Positions 46,096-54,574 of a stretch of DNA of 64,000 nt are shown piece by piece. The notes beneath the pieces were generated by a model that made no database searches, was not told where the DNA came from, and saw only the letters and a program-made list of their open reading frames with translations. This stretch comes from Bacteroidales bacterium. GTDB taxonomy: Bacteria; Bacteroidota; Bacteroidia; Bacteroidales; UBA10428. Made by a program: the position numbers and the translations under genes. The stretch covers positions 20,579 through 84,578 of the forward strand of contig JAFGTR010000027.1 of the NCBI GenBank assembly GCA_016934055.1, given 5' to 3'. Within the stretch, counting starts at the first letter, position 1. Each line of letters begins with the position of its first letter.

Positions 46096-47382
46096 ATGAA
46101 CACAAAAATGAATAAGATAATAATCCTGCTCACAATTATCATCATATTAATTGATTTATATTCATATAAAGGAATTGCTGTTACCTTTCCTAAACTTATG
46201 GCCGGAAACAAAATCTTTCTTCTTATATATTTCGGGATATCAGCCTTTTTCATTGTCGCTCTTTTGAGGGTGTCACGGTTTAACTTTTTCGAGCGAAAAC
46301 CAGAAATTTTTGCAGGATTTTACCTGCTTGCCGGTGTTTTTCTGCTGATATATTTACCAAAGCTGATATTCATTGCCTTTCACCTTTGTGAAGACATTTT
46401 CCATTTAATAGCAAAAGCCATAACCGTTGTTGTCAACCTGGCAGATTCAGACCATCGTCATTTAACACGCATGCATTTTTTATCTGTAACAGGTTTGATT
46501 ATTGCGATAATACCTTTTTTTGCCCTTTTATATGGTATGACTTTAGGAAGATTCAATTACAGGGTTGAAAAAACAAGGCTGGAGTTTCCCGAACTGCCTG
46601 CCGGTTTTAACGGATTAAAAATCGTTCATATCTCCGATCTTCATTTAGGAAGTCTTTACAACAAAAAGGAAAAACTGGCCAGGGCAGTTGATATCATTAA
46701 TAATCAAAACCCTGACCTTATCTTGTTTACAGGCGATCTTGTCAACAATTTCAGTGAAGAAGCTGTTGGATGGGAAAAGCTGTTTGATCAGCTTAATGCC
46801 AGATACGGTAAGTATTCAGTTTTGGGGAATCATGATTATGGAGATTACTGGCATTGGGCTAATGAAGAAGAACAGCATGCCAATATGGATTTACTGGCCG
46901 ACCTGTATAAGCGCATGGGATTCAGATTATTGTTAAACGAGGCTGTAACAATCACCAACAAGGATGATTCTATCGTCATACTGGGCGTGGAAAACTGGGG
47001 TAAGCCCCCTTTCAGACAAAGCGGGGATCTGAAAAAAGCCTTGTCTTCTGTTAACGGCACGTCATTCAAGATATTGCTCTCTCATGATCCTTCGCATTGG
47101 AAAGCTGAAGTAACTGACAGCACATCTATTCAGCTGACGTTATCGGGACATACTCATGCCGGACAATTCGGATTAAGGTTGAATGGTTACAGTTGGAGCC
47201 CGTCAAAATATTTATACAAACAATGGAATGGTTTATACCGGGATGATCAGCAATATTTATATGTTAACAGAGGTTTGGGTTACATTGGTTTTCCCGGAAG
47301 GGTTGGTATGGCCCCGGAGATTTCGGTACTTGAATTATACAGAACAGCTGCTCAGGATGCAAATCAATTGCAGCCTGAATAG
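46096..47382 (+). CDS. Membrane metallophosphoesterase (YkuE/YaeI-like)
   Basis: A 428-residue protein with four TM segments in the first 160 residues and a C-terminal calcineurin-like phosphoesterase domain. All metal-binding blocks are present: HISDLHLGS, FTGDLVN, LGNHDYGD, LLSHDP and LSGHTHAGQFG. Proteins of this kind act on UDP-diacylglucosamine or unknown phosphoesters at the membrane. Two in-frame starts, ATG 46096 and 46108, are close together. The substrate is not known. Confidence 0.88.
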   Translation: MNTKMNKIIILLTIIIILIDLYSYKGIAVTFPKLMAGNKIFLLIYFGISAFFIVALLRVSRFNFFERKPEIFAGFYLLAGVFLLIYLPKLIFIAFHLCEDIFHLIAKAITVVVNLADSDHRHLTRMHFLSVTGLIIAIIPFFALLYGMTLGRFNYRVEKTRLEFPELPAGFNGLKIVHISDLHLGSLYNKKEKLARAVDIINNQNPDLILFTGDLVNNFSEEAVGWEKLFDQLNARYGKYSVLGNHDYGDYWHWANEEEQHANMDLLADLYKRMGFRLLLNEAVTITNKDDSIVILGVENWGKPPFRQSGDLKKALSSVNGTSFKILLSHDPSHWKAEVTDSTSIQLTLSGHTHAGQFGLRLNGYSWSPSKYLYKQWNGLYRDDQQYLYVNRGLGYIGFPGRVGMAPEISVLELYRTAAQDANQLQPE

Positions 47383-47465
47383 TATACACATGAAGGGATG
47401 CAGAGCCAACCATGCATTTAGCGCCATGTGAACTCTGTTATATTTATTGCAATCACAAATCCGGT

Positions 47466-47488
47466 CTATTTATAATTTCTATAAATAG
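47466..47488. promoter_or_regulatory. AT-rich inverted repeat before the SlyD-like gene
   Basis: CTATTTATA, a 5-base loop, then TATAAATAG: a perfect 9-bp inverted repeat. It lies about 90 bp before the next ATG and 84 bp after the metallophosphoesterase stop. It has no T run, so it is not a good terminator. It may be an operator. Confidence 0.4.
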
Positions 47489-47576
47489 CAGCTTAAATTC
47501 ATTAATATGCCGCCTGATCAACAGGATTTTTATTTCTTTGCAAAATAGAACAAGTACAATATAACATTCAATTATT

Positions 47577-48119
47577 ATGGGTATATCAAAAGATAAAGTT
47601 GTTTCCCTGACTTATGAGCTCAGGATTGACAAGTCTGACGGAAAAGTAATCGAATCTCTTGCAAACGATGCGCCATTAACTTTTCTTTTTGGTTCAGGAT
47701 CCTTATTGCCAAAATTTGAGGATAATATTGCAGGACTTGAGGTTGGAGACGAGTTTAGTTTTACGCTTGTTTCAGAAGATGCTTACGGAGAAGTCAACGA
47801 AAATGCCGTTATTAATCTACCCATAGGGACTTTCGAGATCAATGGAAAGGTTGACTATGAGATGATTAAACCGGGAAATAATGTACCCATGCAGGATGGA
47901 AACGGAAACAGACTTAACGGTATAATTAAAGAAGTATCAACCGATTCTGTTAAAATGGATTTCAACCATCCCCTGGCAGGCAATGATCTCTTTTTTTCAG
48001 GAAAAATAACAGGCATCAGAGAAGCAACGAATGAAGAAAAAATGCATGGCCATATGCACCAGTCAGGTGGCTGCAACGGATGCTCCGGTTGCGGAGAAAA
48101 TGAAGGAAACTGCTGCTGA
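47577..48119 (+). CDS. SlyD-like FKBP-type peptidyl-prolyl isomerase
   Basis: A 180-residue FKBP with the inserted chaperone flap of SlyD. Start KDKVVSLTYELR, FLFGSGSLLPKFED, and ISP-type FNHPLAG motif are seen. The C-terminal tail is metal-binding: HGHMHQSGGCNGCSGC and a final NCC, six Cys and four His in about 25 residues. SlyD proteins fold proteins and can hold nickel or zinc. The tail differs in detail from that of E. coli. It is convergent with the nitrilase gene after 12 bp. Confidence 0.92.
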   Translation: MGISKDKVVSLTYELRIDKSDGKVIESLANDAPLTFLFGSGSLLPKFEDNIAGLEVGDEFSFTLVSEDAYGEVNENAVINLPIGTFEINGKVDYEMIKPGNNVPMQDGNGNRLNGIIKEVSTDSVKMDFNHPLAGNDLFFSGKITGIREATNEEKMHGHMHQSGGCNGCSGCGENEGNCC

Positions 48120-48131
48120 CAACAAAGAGAA

Positions 48132-48914
48132 TTATTCAATTGTAAATTTGTCAGCATCAGACAAAACCGGGAATATTTCTCTAAAATCTTTCAGAAGCGT
48201 ATAATTGAGTTCTGCACTGATCAGTTTTTCATGATCTGCGATCAGATCATTTAACAAATTTCCTTTCGGATCTATTACACAAGATTCTCCAATGTAATCA
48301 ATGCCATTACCGTCTGTTCCGATTCTGTTAACACCAATAACGTATGACTGGTTCTCAATAGCCCTGGCCTTCAGCAGTGTTTTCCAGACATCATTGCGTT
48401 TAGCAGGCCAGTTGGCAACATAGACCAGAACATCATAATCATTCCGGCAACGGCTCCATACCGGAAAACGAAGATCATAGCAGATCTGCCAGCAAATCCT
48501 CCAGCCATTGATAACACTTATGGATCTTTGCATTCCCCGGGAATAGTGTTTGAGCTCTCCTTCCATCCGAAACAAATGGCGTTTATCATATATGCTGATA
48601 TCTGAAGACGGATGAGCACAGATCAGGCGATTATAGTATTGTTTGTTTTGCTTTATGATCATGCTCCCGGCAATCGAACTGTTGAGGTTAAAGGCTTTAT
48701 TATTCAGCCATGTAACTGCTTTTGCCTGCATTTCAGTTGATATATCTCCTGGTGTCATAAGGAATCCGGTTGTAAACAATTCAGGCAAAAGAACAAGATC
48801 AGCTTTCTGATTGTAATATTGAAGCAAATCATCAAAGTGCTTGAGATTTCCGCAAGTATCTTTCCAGATTATATCGGTTTGAAGAATCAGAATTCGGAGA
48901 ATTTCTGCAGTCAT
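48132..48914 (-). CDS. Nitrilase-family amidohydrolase (omega-amidase-like)
   Basis: A 260-residue C-N hydrolase. Catalytic Glu is in LLPELFTTGF, Lys in YDKRHLF and Cys in WQICYDLRFP. Length and spacing fit the YafV/omega-amidase group, which deamidates alpha-ketoglutaramate or similar amides. It is upstream of the receiver-Hpt pair on the same strand, but the 30 bp between them may be a transcript boundary. Confidence 0.9.
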   Translation of the reverse strand: MTAEILRILILQTDIIWKDTCGNLKHFDDLLQYYNQKADLVLLPELFTTGFLMTPGDISTEMQAKAVTWLNNKAFNLNSSIAGSMIIKQNKQYYNRLICAHPSSDISIYDKRHLFRMEGELKHYSRGMQRSISVINGWRICWQICYDLRFPVWSRCRNDYDVLVYVANWPAKRNDVWKTLLKARAIENQSYVIGVNRIGTDGNGIDYIGESCVIDPKGNLLNDLIADHEKLISAELNYTLLKDFREIFPVLSDADKFTIE

Positions 48915-48944
48915 AGCATGATATCAAATGAAGGATAAAATGTA

Positions 48945-49307
48945 TCAGGACTTATTGAGCATTTGTTTGATCTTTCTGGAAAGAACATCCGGATCAAAGG
49001 GCTTGGTTATATATTCGTCAGCTCCCAACTCAAAAGCTCTTTTTACAGTTTCAGAGAAGCCAATTCTGCTGACTACAGCAATAGGCATGGTTTTATTCAA
49101 TTCATTTCTGACGAATTCAATCACTTCCAGTCCTCCTTTGAAGGGCATATGGATGTCAACCAGTAACAGATCAAAGTCCTCCTTTTTTAACATCTCTATA
49201 GCCTTCTTTCCGTTAAAAGCAGTATAGATCTCAAAATTATCAAGCATCAGCCGATGTTCAATAGCTTTTGATGTTAATGGATCATCCTCTGCAATAAGGA
49301 CTTTCAT
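48945..49307 (-). CDS. Single-domain response regulator
   Basis: A 120-residue receiver with no output domain. The acidic residues are in IAEDD, phospho-Asp in LLVDIHMPFKGG, conserved Ser in AVVSRIG and Lys in YITKPFD. It lies 4 bp after the Hpt gene and may take phosphate from it. As a CheY-like protein it might also link to the chemosensory operon at the left end of the window (inference). Confidence 0.88.
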   Translation of the reverse strand: MKVLIAEDDPLTSKAIEHRLMLDNFEIYTAFNGKKAIEMLKKEDFDLLLVDIHMPFKGGLEVIEFVRNELNKTMPIAVVSRIGFSETVKRAFELGADEYITKPFDPDVLSRKIKQMLNKS

Positions 49308-49311
49308 GATA

Positions 49312-49662
49312 TTATTGATTTAATTTGAAATCCTGTTCAAATGCATCAATTAATTCTTTTACTTTTGCCTTGACCTGCATAACCAACTCGTCCATTTTAT
49401 CAATATCTGAGCCCGTTTTAGCATTTTCTTCAATTTTTAACAGATCAGCTTCCAGATGTTTAATACCCAGAAAAGAAACACCAGGTATGAATTTATGCGC
49501 TTCTCTGCCAAGGGATTCATATCGTTTTTCGGAAACATGCTTTTCCATTCTTTCAATAATCGGGCCTGCAGTTCGCCTGAATGTATTCAACATATCAATA
49601 ATGAATGATTCATCATTATTTGACAGTTTCTTCAATAAGCTTAAATCATATTTCTTATTCAT
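49312..49662 (-). CDS. Histidine phosphotransfer (Hpt) protein
   Basis: A 116-residue all-helical Hpt domain. The phospho-His is in REAHKFIPGVSFLG. It begins with LLKKLSNNDESFIIDML, a typical helix. A free-standing Hpt is used in multistep relays. It is translated just before the receiver and would be its immediate partner. No hybrid kinase is next to it. The 316-bp gap on its upstream side (49663-49978) holds no other gene that I can see. Confidence 0.86.
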   Translation of the reverse strand: MNKKYDLSLLKKLSNNDESFIIDMLNTFRRTAGPIIERMEKHVSEKRYESLGREAHKFIPGVSFLGIKHLEADLLKIEENAKTGSDIDKMDELVMQVKAKVKELIDAFEQDFKLNQ

Positions 49663-49925
49663 AATCCGCCAGGAATAATTCAGTCACACCTATGATTTCC
49701 GATTCATTTCGTGCTTAAAGATAGATATTTAATTATACTATATCATATTTTCAATGTATTTTTATTGTATCAGAAATGGTTGCCAACCGTCCTAAACATG
49801 CTTCGTCCATTCATAAAAAAACAAAAGTAACCTATGACATTATTGCACGTATACTCATCCACCTGGACTTTTTTCCTATCCCTTTAACATTCGTTAACAA
49901 ATAAGCTATTTTGACTGGCTTGATT

Positions 49926-49957
49926 TTTGTTTAACTTAAAATGAAATAGTAAACTTG
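49926..49957 (+). promoter_or_regulatory. Likely promoter of the TPR protein
   Basis: TTTG (49926-49929), a 20-bp spacer and TAAACTTG (49950-49957), one base off TAnnTTTG. It gives a leader of about 15-20 bases before the ATG at 49979. Confidence 0.4.
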
Positions 49958-49978
49958 CATTTCTTAAAAATAATAAAA

Positions 49979-51325
49979 ATGAAACGTGATATTAAGATTT
50001 CCGGGAGAAGTATTTTTGGTTTATTCATGCTGACTATTTTGTGTTATCCAAATATAATTCTGGCGCAGCGTGATTATTTGAACAATGCTGCATATGGTTG
50101 TGACAGTGTATCAAGGACCGACTGTGCCAGTAATTTATCGACCATGAGTGAATTTTACAGGATCAACATGTATGATTATGCATATGATGCCTGGCGTTCC
50201 TGTTTTATCAATTGTCCAAAGGCCAGCAAGAATATTTATATAATGGGTGCCAAAATTTTAAAACATAAGATTGAGAACTCAAATGATGAAACATTAAAAA
50301 ACCGGTACATTGATACGCTTTTTATATTGTACGATAAACGGATTGAAAACTTCGGGCAGGAAGGATATGTTTCAGGCCGAAAAGGCATTGACATATTACG
50401 TTACCGGCCACAAGAAATTGAATCGGCCCATCAGTATCTCAGCAAATCAGCAGAACTTGAGAAAGAGAACACAGAAGAAGCTGTACTGGTAACGCTGCTG
50501 CAAACAACCAACGTATTGTATAAGAACAACAAACGATCTGCAAAAGATCTGGTTTCTATGTACCTGATGGTTTCGGATTATCTTTCTCAGTCAACATCAA
50601 AGGATACAAAAACCCTGGACCTGGCAAAAGAAAATGTAGAAAAAATATTTACAGAGAGCGGTGCTGCTGATTGCTCCATGCTTGATGAAATTTTTACACA
50701 GAAATATGAGGCTGACTCATCTGACTTGGACCTGTTAAAAAAGATAACACGCATATATGATCACCAGGACTGTGCACAATCTGATTTATTTGCAAAAGCA
50801 TCTGAATCGTTTTACAAAATTGAGCCCTCTGCAAATGCTGCCTGTAACCTGGGCAAACTTTTCGAAGTTCAGAACAGATATGACAAAGCGGCTTACTACT
50901 ATAAACAGGCGGCAGAACTTGAAACGGATAAGATTACCCGGTCTGCCTATTATTACAAATTAAGTGTAATAGCCGAGCAACAGGGAGAGCATCAGTTATG
51001 CAGAACACATGCTTTAAAGGCTATTGAGTTAAATCCATCATTTGGGGATCCCTATCTTATCATAGGTATTGCATATGCTATGGCCAGCAGCAATTGCGGA
51101 AGCAATGCATTTGAAAGAGGTTCGATTTTCTGGGCTGCCGTTGATATGTTTATCAAGGCTAAAAATACTGATCCCGGCCTGACAGAAAAAGCCGATGAAT
51201 ATATAAGCAAATATTCATCCTACTTTCCCACAAAGGAAGAAGCTTTTTTCAACAGCTTAAGTGATGGGATGAGTTATACAGTAGGTTGCTGGATTAACGA
51301 AAGAACAACAGTGAGAACACGATAG
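49979..51325 (+). CDS. Secreted TPR protein with many cysteines
   Basis: From ATG 49979 this is 448 residues, with a signal peptide (LAQ near 30) and several TPR units (AACNLGKLFEVQNRYDKAAYYY and following). A Cys-rich stretch after the signal has CDSVSRTDC and WRSCFINCPK, and more single Cys follow, so disulfides are likely. A TTG at 49955 gives a longer but less likely start. Its role may be in protein binding at the outer membrane or periplasm; nothing else is known. It is convergent with the cyclase gene after 32 bp. Confidence 0.78.
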   Translation: MKRDIKISGRSIFGLFMLTILCYPNIILAQRDYLNNAAYGCDSVSRTDCASNLSTMSEFYRINMYDYAYDAWRSCFINCPKASKNIYIMGAKILKHKIENSNDETLKNRYIDTLFILYDKRIENFGQEGYVSGRKGIDILRYRPQEIESAHQYLSKSAELEKENTEEAVLVTLLQTTNVLYKNNKRSAKDLVSMYLMVSDYLSQSTSKDTKTLDLAKENVEKIFTESGAADCSMLDEIFTQKYEADSSDLDLLKKITRIYDHQDCAQSDLFAKASESFYKIEPSANAACNLGKLFEVQNRYDKAAYYYKQAAELETDKITRSAYYYKLSVIAEQQGEHQLCRTHALKAIELNPSFGDPYLIIGIAYAMASSNCGSNAFERGSIFWAAVDMFIKAKNTDPGLTEKADEYISKYSSYFPTKEEAFFNSLSDGMSYTVGCWINERTTVRTR

Positions 51326-51357
51326 GATTTTTCCGGTAAGTGAAAAACAGGAGCCCG

Positions 51358-52983
51358 TTACAACTTGTTAATCAGGTTGATAAATTCCTCGTTTGGTTTT
51401 ATCCCTAATTTATCAGCGGAATAAACTGGTTTTATTCTGCTGACAAAATACATATCAATCTTGCCCAGATTTTTAGCTTCAACTTTTCCACGGTAATTAC
51501 AGTCGAAGAAATCCTTTATATAATCATATGTTGTGCCGGATATATTAACCATGCCAACATGTCCTGACTGTTCCATACGGCTGGCTATGTTAACTGTATC
51601 TCCCCAGATGTCATACGCCACTCTTTTTCGTCCGACAACACCTGCAACAACAGGCCCTGTATGAATACCAATTCTGAGTTCCCAAACCGACAAATTATTC
51701 AACACTTTTGAATCATTCAGACTGTTCATGTATTGTTGAATTTCAAGACCGGCCAACATAGCATCAATCGGATTACTTTTGTTACTCAGGGGTAACCCTC
51801 CGGCGCACATATACGCATCTCCAATGGTTTTAATCTTTTCAAGGTAATGTGTGCCGATGATTTCATCAAATTTTGCAAAATAAGAATCAAGGATACTGAC
51901 AAGATCCTTTGGTTCGATATTTTTGCTTATGGTAGAGAAACCCTTAAAATCAGCAAAAAGAACGCTCACAAGTTTATACTGACGGGTTCCGGCTCGTCCT
52001 TTGGATTTTAACTGGCGGGCAATCTCAAATGGCAGAATATTCAACAGTAACTTTTCAGATTTAGCCTGTTCTTCTTCAATTTGTCTTTTCTGACGGTTGA
52101 TTTCAAGAGTTTGTTCTCCTAATAATGTATTGGCTTTTTCAAGATTCTGGCTAATCTCCCGCATTCTGCGGTATTGTTCATGCAATTCTTCTTCTTTATT
52201 TTTGAAAACACTGATATCGGTTTCAACCACCAGCAATTTCTCTACGCCTCCGTTTGTATTGATCTGGGGATTGATGAAAGTCTGTATCCATTTTTCCCCG
52301 CCTTTTCTGGGTTTTATTTTACTGATAAAATCAACAGGGACTCTGTTCTTCAAACAACGATTAAAAATATTGACTATATCCGGTGTACTGGTAAGGCTGA
52401 AAATGGTATTGCCAAAAACTGACTTGAATTCTTCAAGTTTATAGCCATGTATCTTTTCAAAACCTTCATTAGCCCATTCCAATTCTCCGTTACTCTTTAC
52501 AATCAAGAAAGCAAAAGATGTACTTTCAGAAACCATAGCTATCTTTTCAAGCTCAAGTTTCTCGCCTTCAACTTTATTGATTTTTTCCTGTGCTCGCCTG
52601 AATGATTCAACAACGCCAATGGCTTTATTAACTCTCGACTTAAGTTCTCCGATTGATATGGGCTTGGTTATGTAGTCAAAAGCACCAGCCTTAAAGGCAG
52701 CTTCAAGGTTTTCAGGCGTATTAAAAGCCGTAACGACAATAACAGGTATTCTTTTAGTGGTTTCTTCTGCCTGTAATAATTTAATGGCTTCAATCCCATC
52801 CAATACAGGCATTTTCATATCCATAAAGATAATATCCGGCAATTCCTTCAATGCCGTTTCGTAACCAGACTGACCATTTTCGGCCATTAAAACGTCGTAA
52901 TTATCTTCTGCTGTACGCAGAATACCATGAATCAGTTCACGGTTGGCTTCATTATCATCAACCACTAATACCTTATAACTCAT
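51358..52983 (-). CDS. Receiver-PAS-adenylate cyclase
   Basis: A 541-residue soluble protein. The receiver (1-125) has VDDNE, phospho-Asp in FMDMKMPVLDG and Lys in YITKPIS. A PAS domain (about 155-265) and a coiled coil (265-330) link to a class III nucleotidyl cyclase domain (about 330-510). Its metal Asp residues are in LFADFKGFS and IGDAYM, the adenine-specifying Lys in KIKTIGD and Asp in YDIWGDTVN, and Arg in NIASRM. These match adenylate rather than guanylate cyclases. Phosphorylation of the receiver should control cAMP. Its cognate kinase is not adjacent. Confidence 0.88.
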   Translation of the reverse strand: MSYKVLVVDDNEANRELIHGILRTAEDNYDVLMAENGQSGYETALKELPDIIFMDMKMPVLDGIEAIKLLQAEETTKRIPVIVVTAFNTPENLEAAFKAGAFDYITKPISIGELKSRVNKAIGVVESFRRAQEKINKVEGEKLELEKIAMVSESTSFAFLIVKSNGELEWANEGFEKIHGYKLEEFKSVFGNTIFSLTSTPDIVNIFNRCLKNRVPVDFISKIKPRKGGEKWIQTFINPQINTNGGVEKLLVVETDISVFKNKEEELHEQYRRMREISQNLEKANTLLGEQTLEINRQKRQIEEEQAKSEKLLLNILPFEIARQLKSKGRAGTRQYKLVSVLFADFKGFSTISKNIEPKDLVSILDSYFAKFDEIIGTHYLEKIKTIGDAYMCAGGLPLSNKSNPIDAMLAGLEIQQYMNSLNDSKVLNNLSVWELRIGIHTGPVVAGVVGRKRVAYDIWGDTVNIASRMEQSGHVGMVNISGTTYDYIKDFFDCNYRGKVEAKNLGKIDMYFVSRIKPVYSADKLGIKPNEEFINLINKL

Positions 52984-53027
52984 GGCCGGGTTCAGAAAAT
53001 TAGTTTATAAGCAAGGTTAAGGTCTAT

Positions 53028-53059
53028 CAAAGCTAATAAATCAATGTATGTTTAACAAA
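53028..53059 (-). promoter_or_regulatory. Consensus promoter of the receiver-PAS-cyclase gene
   Basis: On the minus strand TTTG (53059-53056), a 20-bp spacer, then TAGCTTTG (53035-53028). Both elements match the phylum consensus. Transcription should start near 53022, with a leader of about 39 bases. Confidence 0.68.
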
Positions 53060-53132
53060 ATATGTAACGGAATAAATCAATTAAGGTTTTAGTATTTAGA
53101 AAAAAACTTGAAATGATTTCATATTATAAGAC

Positions 53133-53174
53133 AAAAAAAGGCTGCCTCATAACCATGATGTTTTGAAACAGCCT
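53133..53174 (-). terminator. Intrinsic terminator of rocD
   Basis: On the minus strand AGGCTGTTTCA pairs with TGAGGCAGCCT (11-bp stem counting two G-U pairs), then seven T. It lies about 20 bp after the rocD stop codon. Strong. Confidence 0.85.
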
Positions 53175-53194
53175 GTTGTTATATAATTATAGTC

Positions 53195-54418
53195 TTATTT
53201 GAAATTCTTCAGGGTCTCGTGAATTATTTCAACAGCCTCCATGAGCTGTTCTTCCGAAATCACAAGGGGCGGGGCAAACCGTATAATATGGTCATGGGTG
53301 GGTTTTGCCAGCAAACCATTTTCTTTAAGGGCCATACATACATCCCATGCTGTTTTACCATTCTTGGGTTTGATGACGATGGCATTTAACAGACCCTTGC
53401 CACGAACCAGTTCAACCATATCGTGCTCCTTTTCGAGTTTTTTCATCTCATTCCTGAAGATCTTGCCCAAACGTTCGGCATTTTCAGCAAGGCGTTCATC
53501 TTTCAGTACTTTAAGAGCAGCTATTGCAACCTTACAGGCAAGTGGATTTCCGCCAAAAGTTGAACCATGTTCGCCGGGTTTAATGCACAGCATAATATCA
53601 TCATCCGCCAAAACGGCCGATACAGGCATGACACCACCTGATAAAGCCTTCCCGAGAATAAGAATATCCGGTCTTACACCTTCATGATCACAGGCAAGCA
53701 TCTTTCCTGTTCTTCCTAAACCCGACTGCACTTCATCGGCTATAAATAAAACATTATTCTTTTTACATAGATCAAAAGCAGCTTTAAGATAACCATCATC
53801 CGGCACATATACACCGGCCTCGCCCTGGAGAGGTTCAACAAGAAATCCTGCAACATTCGGATCCTTAAGTGTATTCTCCAATTCTTTCAGGTTACTGTAT
53901 GGAATTACCTTGAAGCCCGGTGTAAACGGGCCATATCCTTTAAATGAAGTTGGATCAGTTGACATTGAAATGATGGTGATGGTTCTCCCATGAAAGTTTT
54001 CCTGACAAACAACTATCACGGCCTTATTCTCAGGAATTTTCTTTTTGTCATATGCCCATTTGCGGCAAAGCTTCAGGGCGGTTTCAACGCCTTCAGCACC
54101 GGTGTTCATTGGCAATACCTTATCGTAATGCAACATTTCTGTGATGTATTTTTCAAATTTTCCCAGGGCGTCATTATAAAATGCACGGGAGGTAAGGGTA
54201 AGCCTTTTGGCCTGCTTCCTTAAAGCTTTGATAATCTTCGGATGGCAATGCCCCTGGTTAACCGCTGAATATGCAGAAAGAAAATCATAATATTTCTTTC
54301 CCTCAACATCCCATAAAAAAACACCTTTCCCCTTTTTAAGCACTGCTGGTAAAGGATGATAATTATGAGCACCGTAATTATGCTCCAGCTGAATATAATC
54401 CTGACTTGTTCTTGTCAT
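53195..54418 (-). CDS. rocD: Ornithine aminotransferase
   Basis: A 407-residue class III PLP aminotransferase converting ornithine to glutamate semialdehyde. PLP-Lys is in [18 protein letters not shown], cofactor Asp in [14 protein letters not shown], and the N-terminal [17 protein letters not shown] is diagnostic of ornithine aminotransferases. The gene stands alone with its own terminator. The 156-bp region upstream holds a -7 box and an inverted repeat. Confidence 0.94.
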   Translation of the reverse strand: MTRTSQDYIQLEHNYGAHNYHPLPAVLKKGKGVFLWDVEGKKYYDFLSAYSAVNQGHCHPKIIKALRKQAKRLTLTSRAFYNDALGKFEKYITEMLHYDKVLPMNTGAEGVETALKLCRKWAYDKKKIPENKAVIVVCQENFHGRTITIISMSTDPTSFKGYGPFTPGFKVIPYSNLKELENTLKDPNVAGFLVEPLQGEAGVYVPDDGYLKAAFDLCKKNNVLFIADEVQSGLGRTGKMLACDHEGVRPDILILGKALSGGVMPVSAVLADDDIMLCIKPGEHGSTFGGNPLACKVAIAALKVLKDERLAENAERLGKIFRNEMKKLEKEHDMVELVRGKGLLNAIVIKPKNGKTAWDVCMALKENGLLAKPTHDHIIRFAPPLVISEEQLMEAVEIIHETLKNFK

Positions 54419-54464
54419 ATAAATATGTGTTAATTTTTAAAAACAATAAATATGTATATTTTTT

Positions 54465-54472
54465 CAAAAATA
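54465..54472 (-). promoter_or_regulatory. Possible -7 box for rocD
   Basis: TATTTTTG on the minus strand matches TAnnTTTG, 46 bp before rocD. No good -33 TTTG is present, which would fit a promoter that needs an activator or is controlled at the adjacent inverted repeat. Confidence 0.38.
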
Positions 54473-54490
54473 TTGTATTAATATACAATA
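54471..54490. promoter_or_regulatory. Inverted repeat in the rocD promoter
   Basis: TATTGTAT-TAAT-ATACAATA has perfect 8-bp arms around a 4-bp spacer and overlaps the -10-like box by two bases on its far side. Its position between -7 and -33 is typical for a repressor site. The binding protein is not known. Confidence 0.42.
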
Positions 54491-54574
54491 AACTATGATA
54501 AAAAACAGGAATTTAAAAAGGGCAAATTTAAAACTTTAGCTCAATTTGAACAACTTAATATAAGCTCAATTCAA

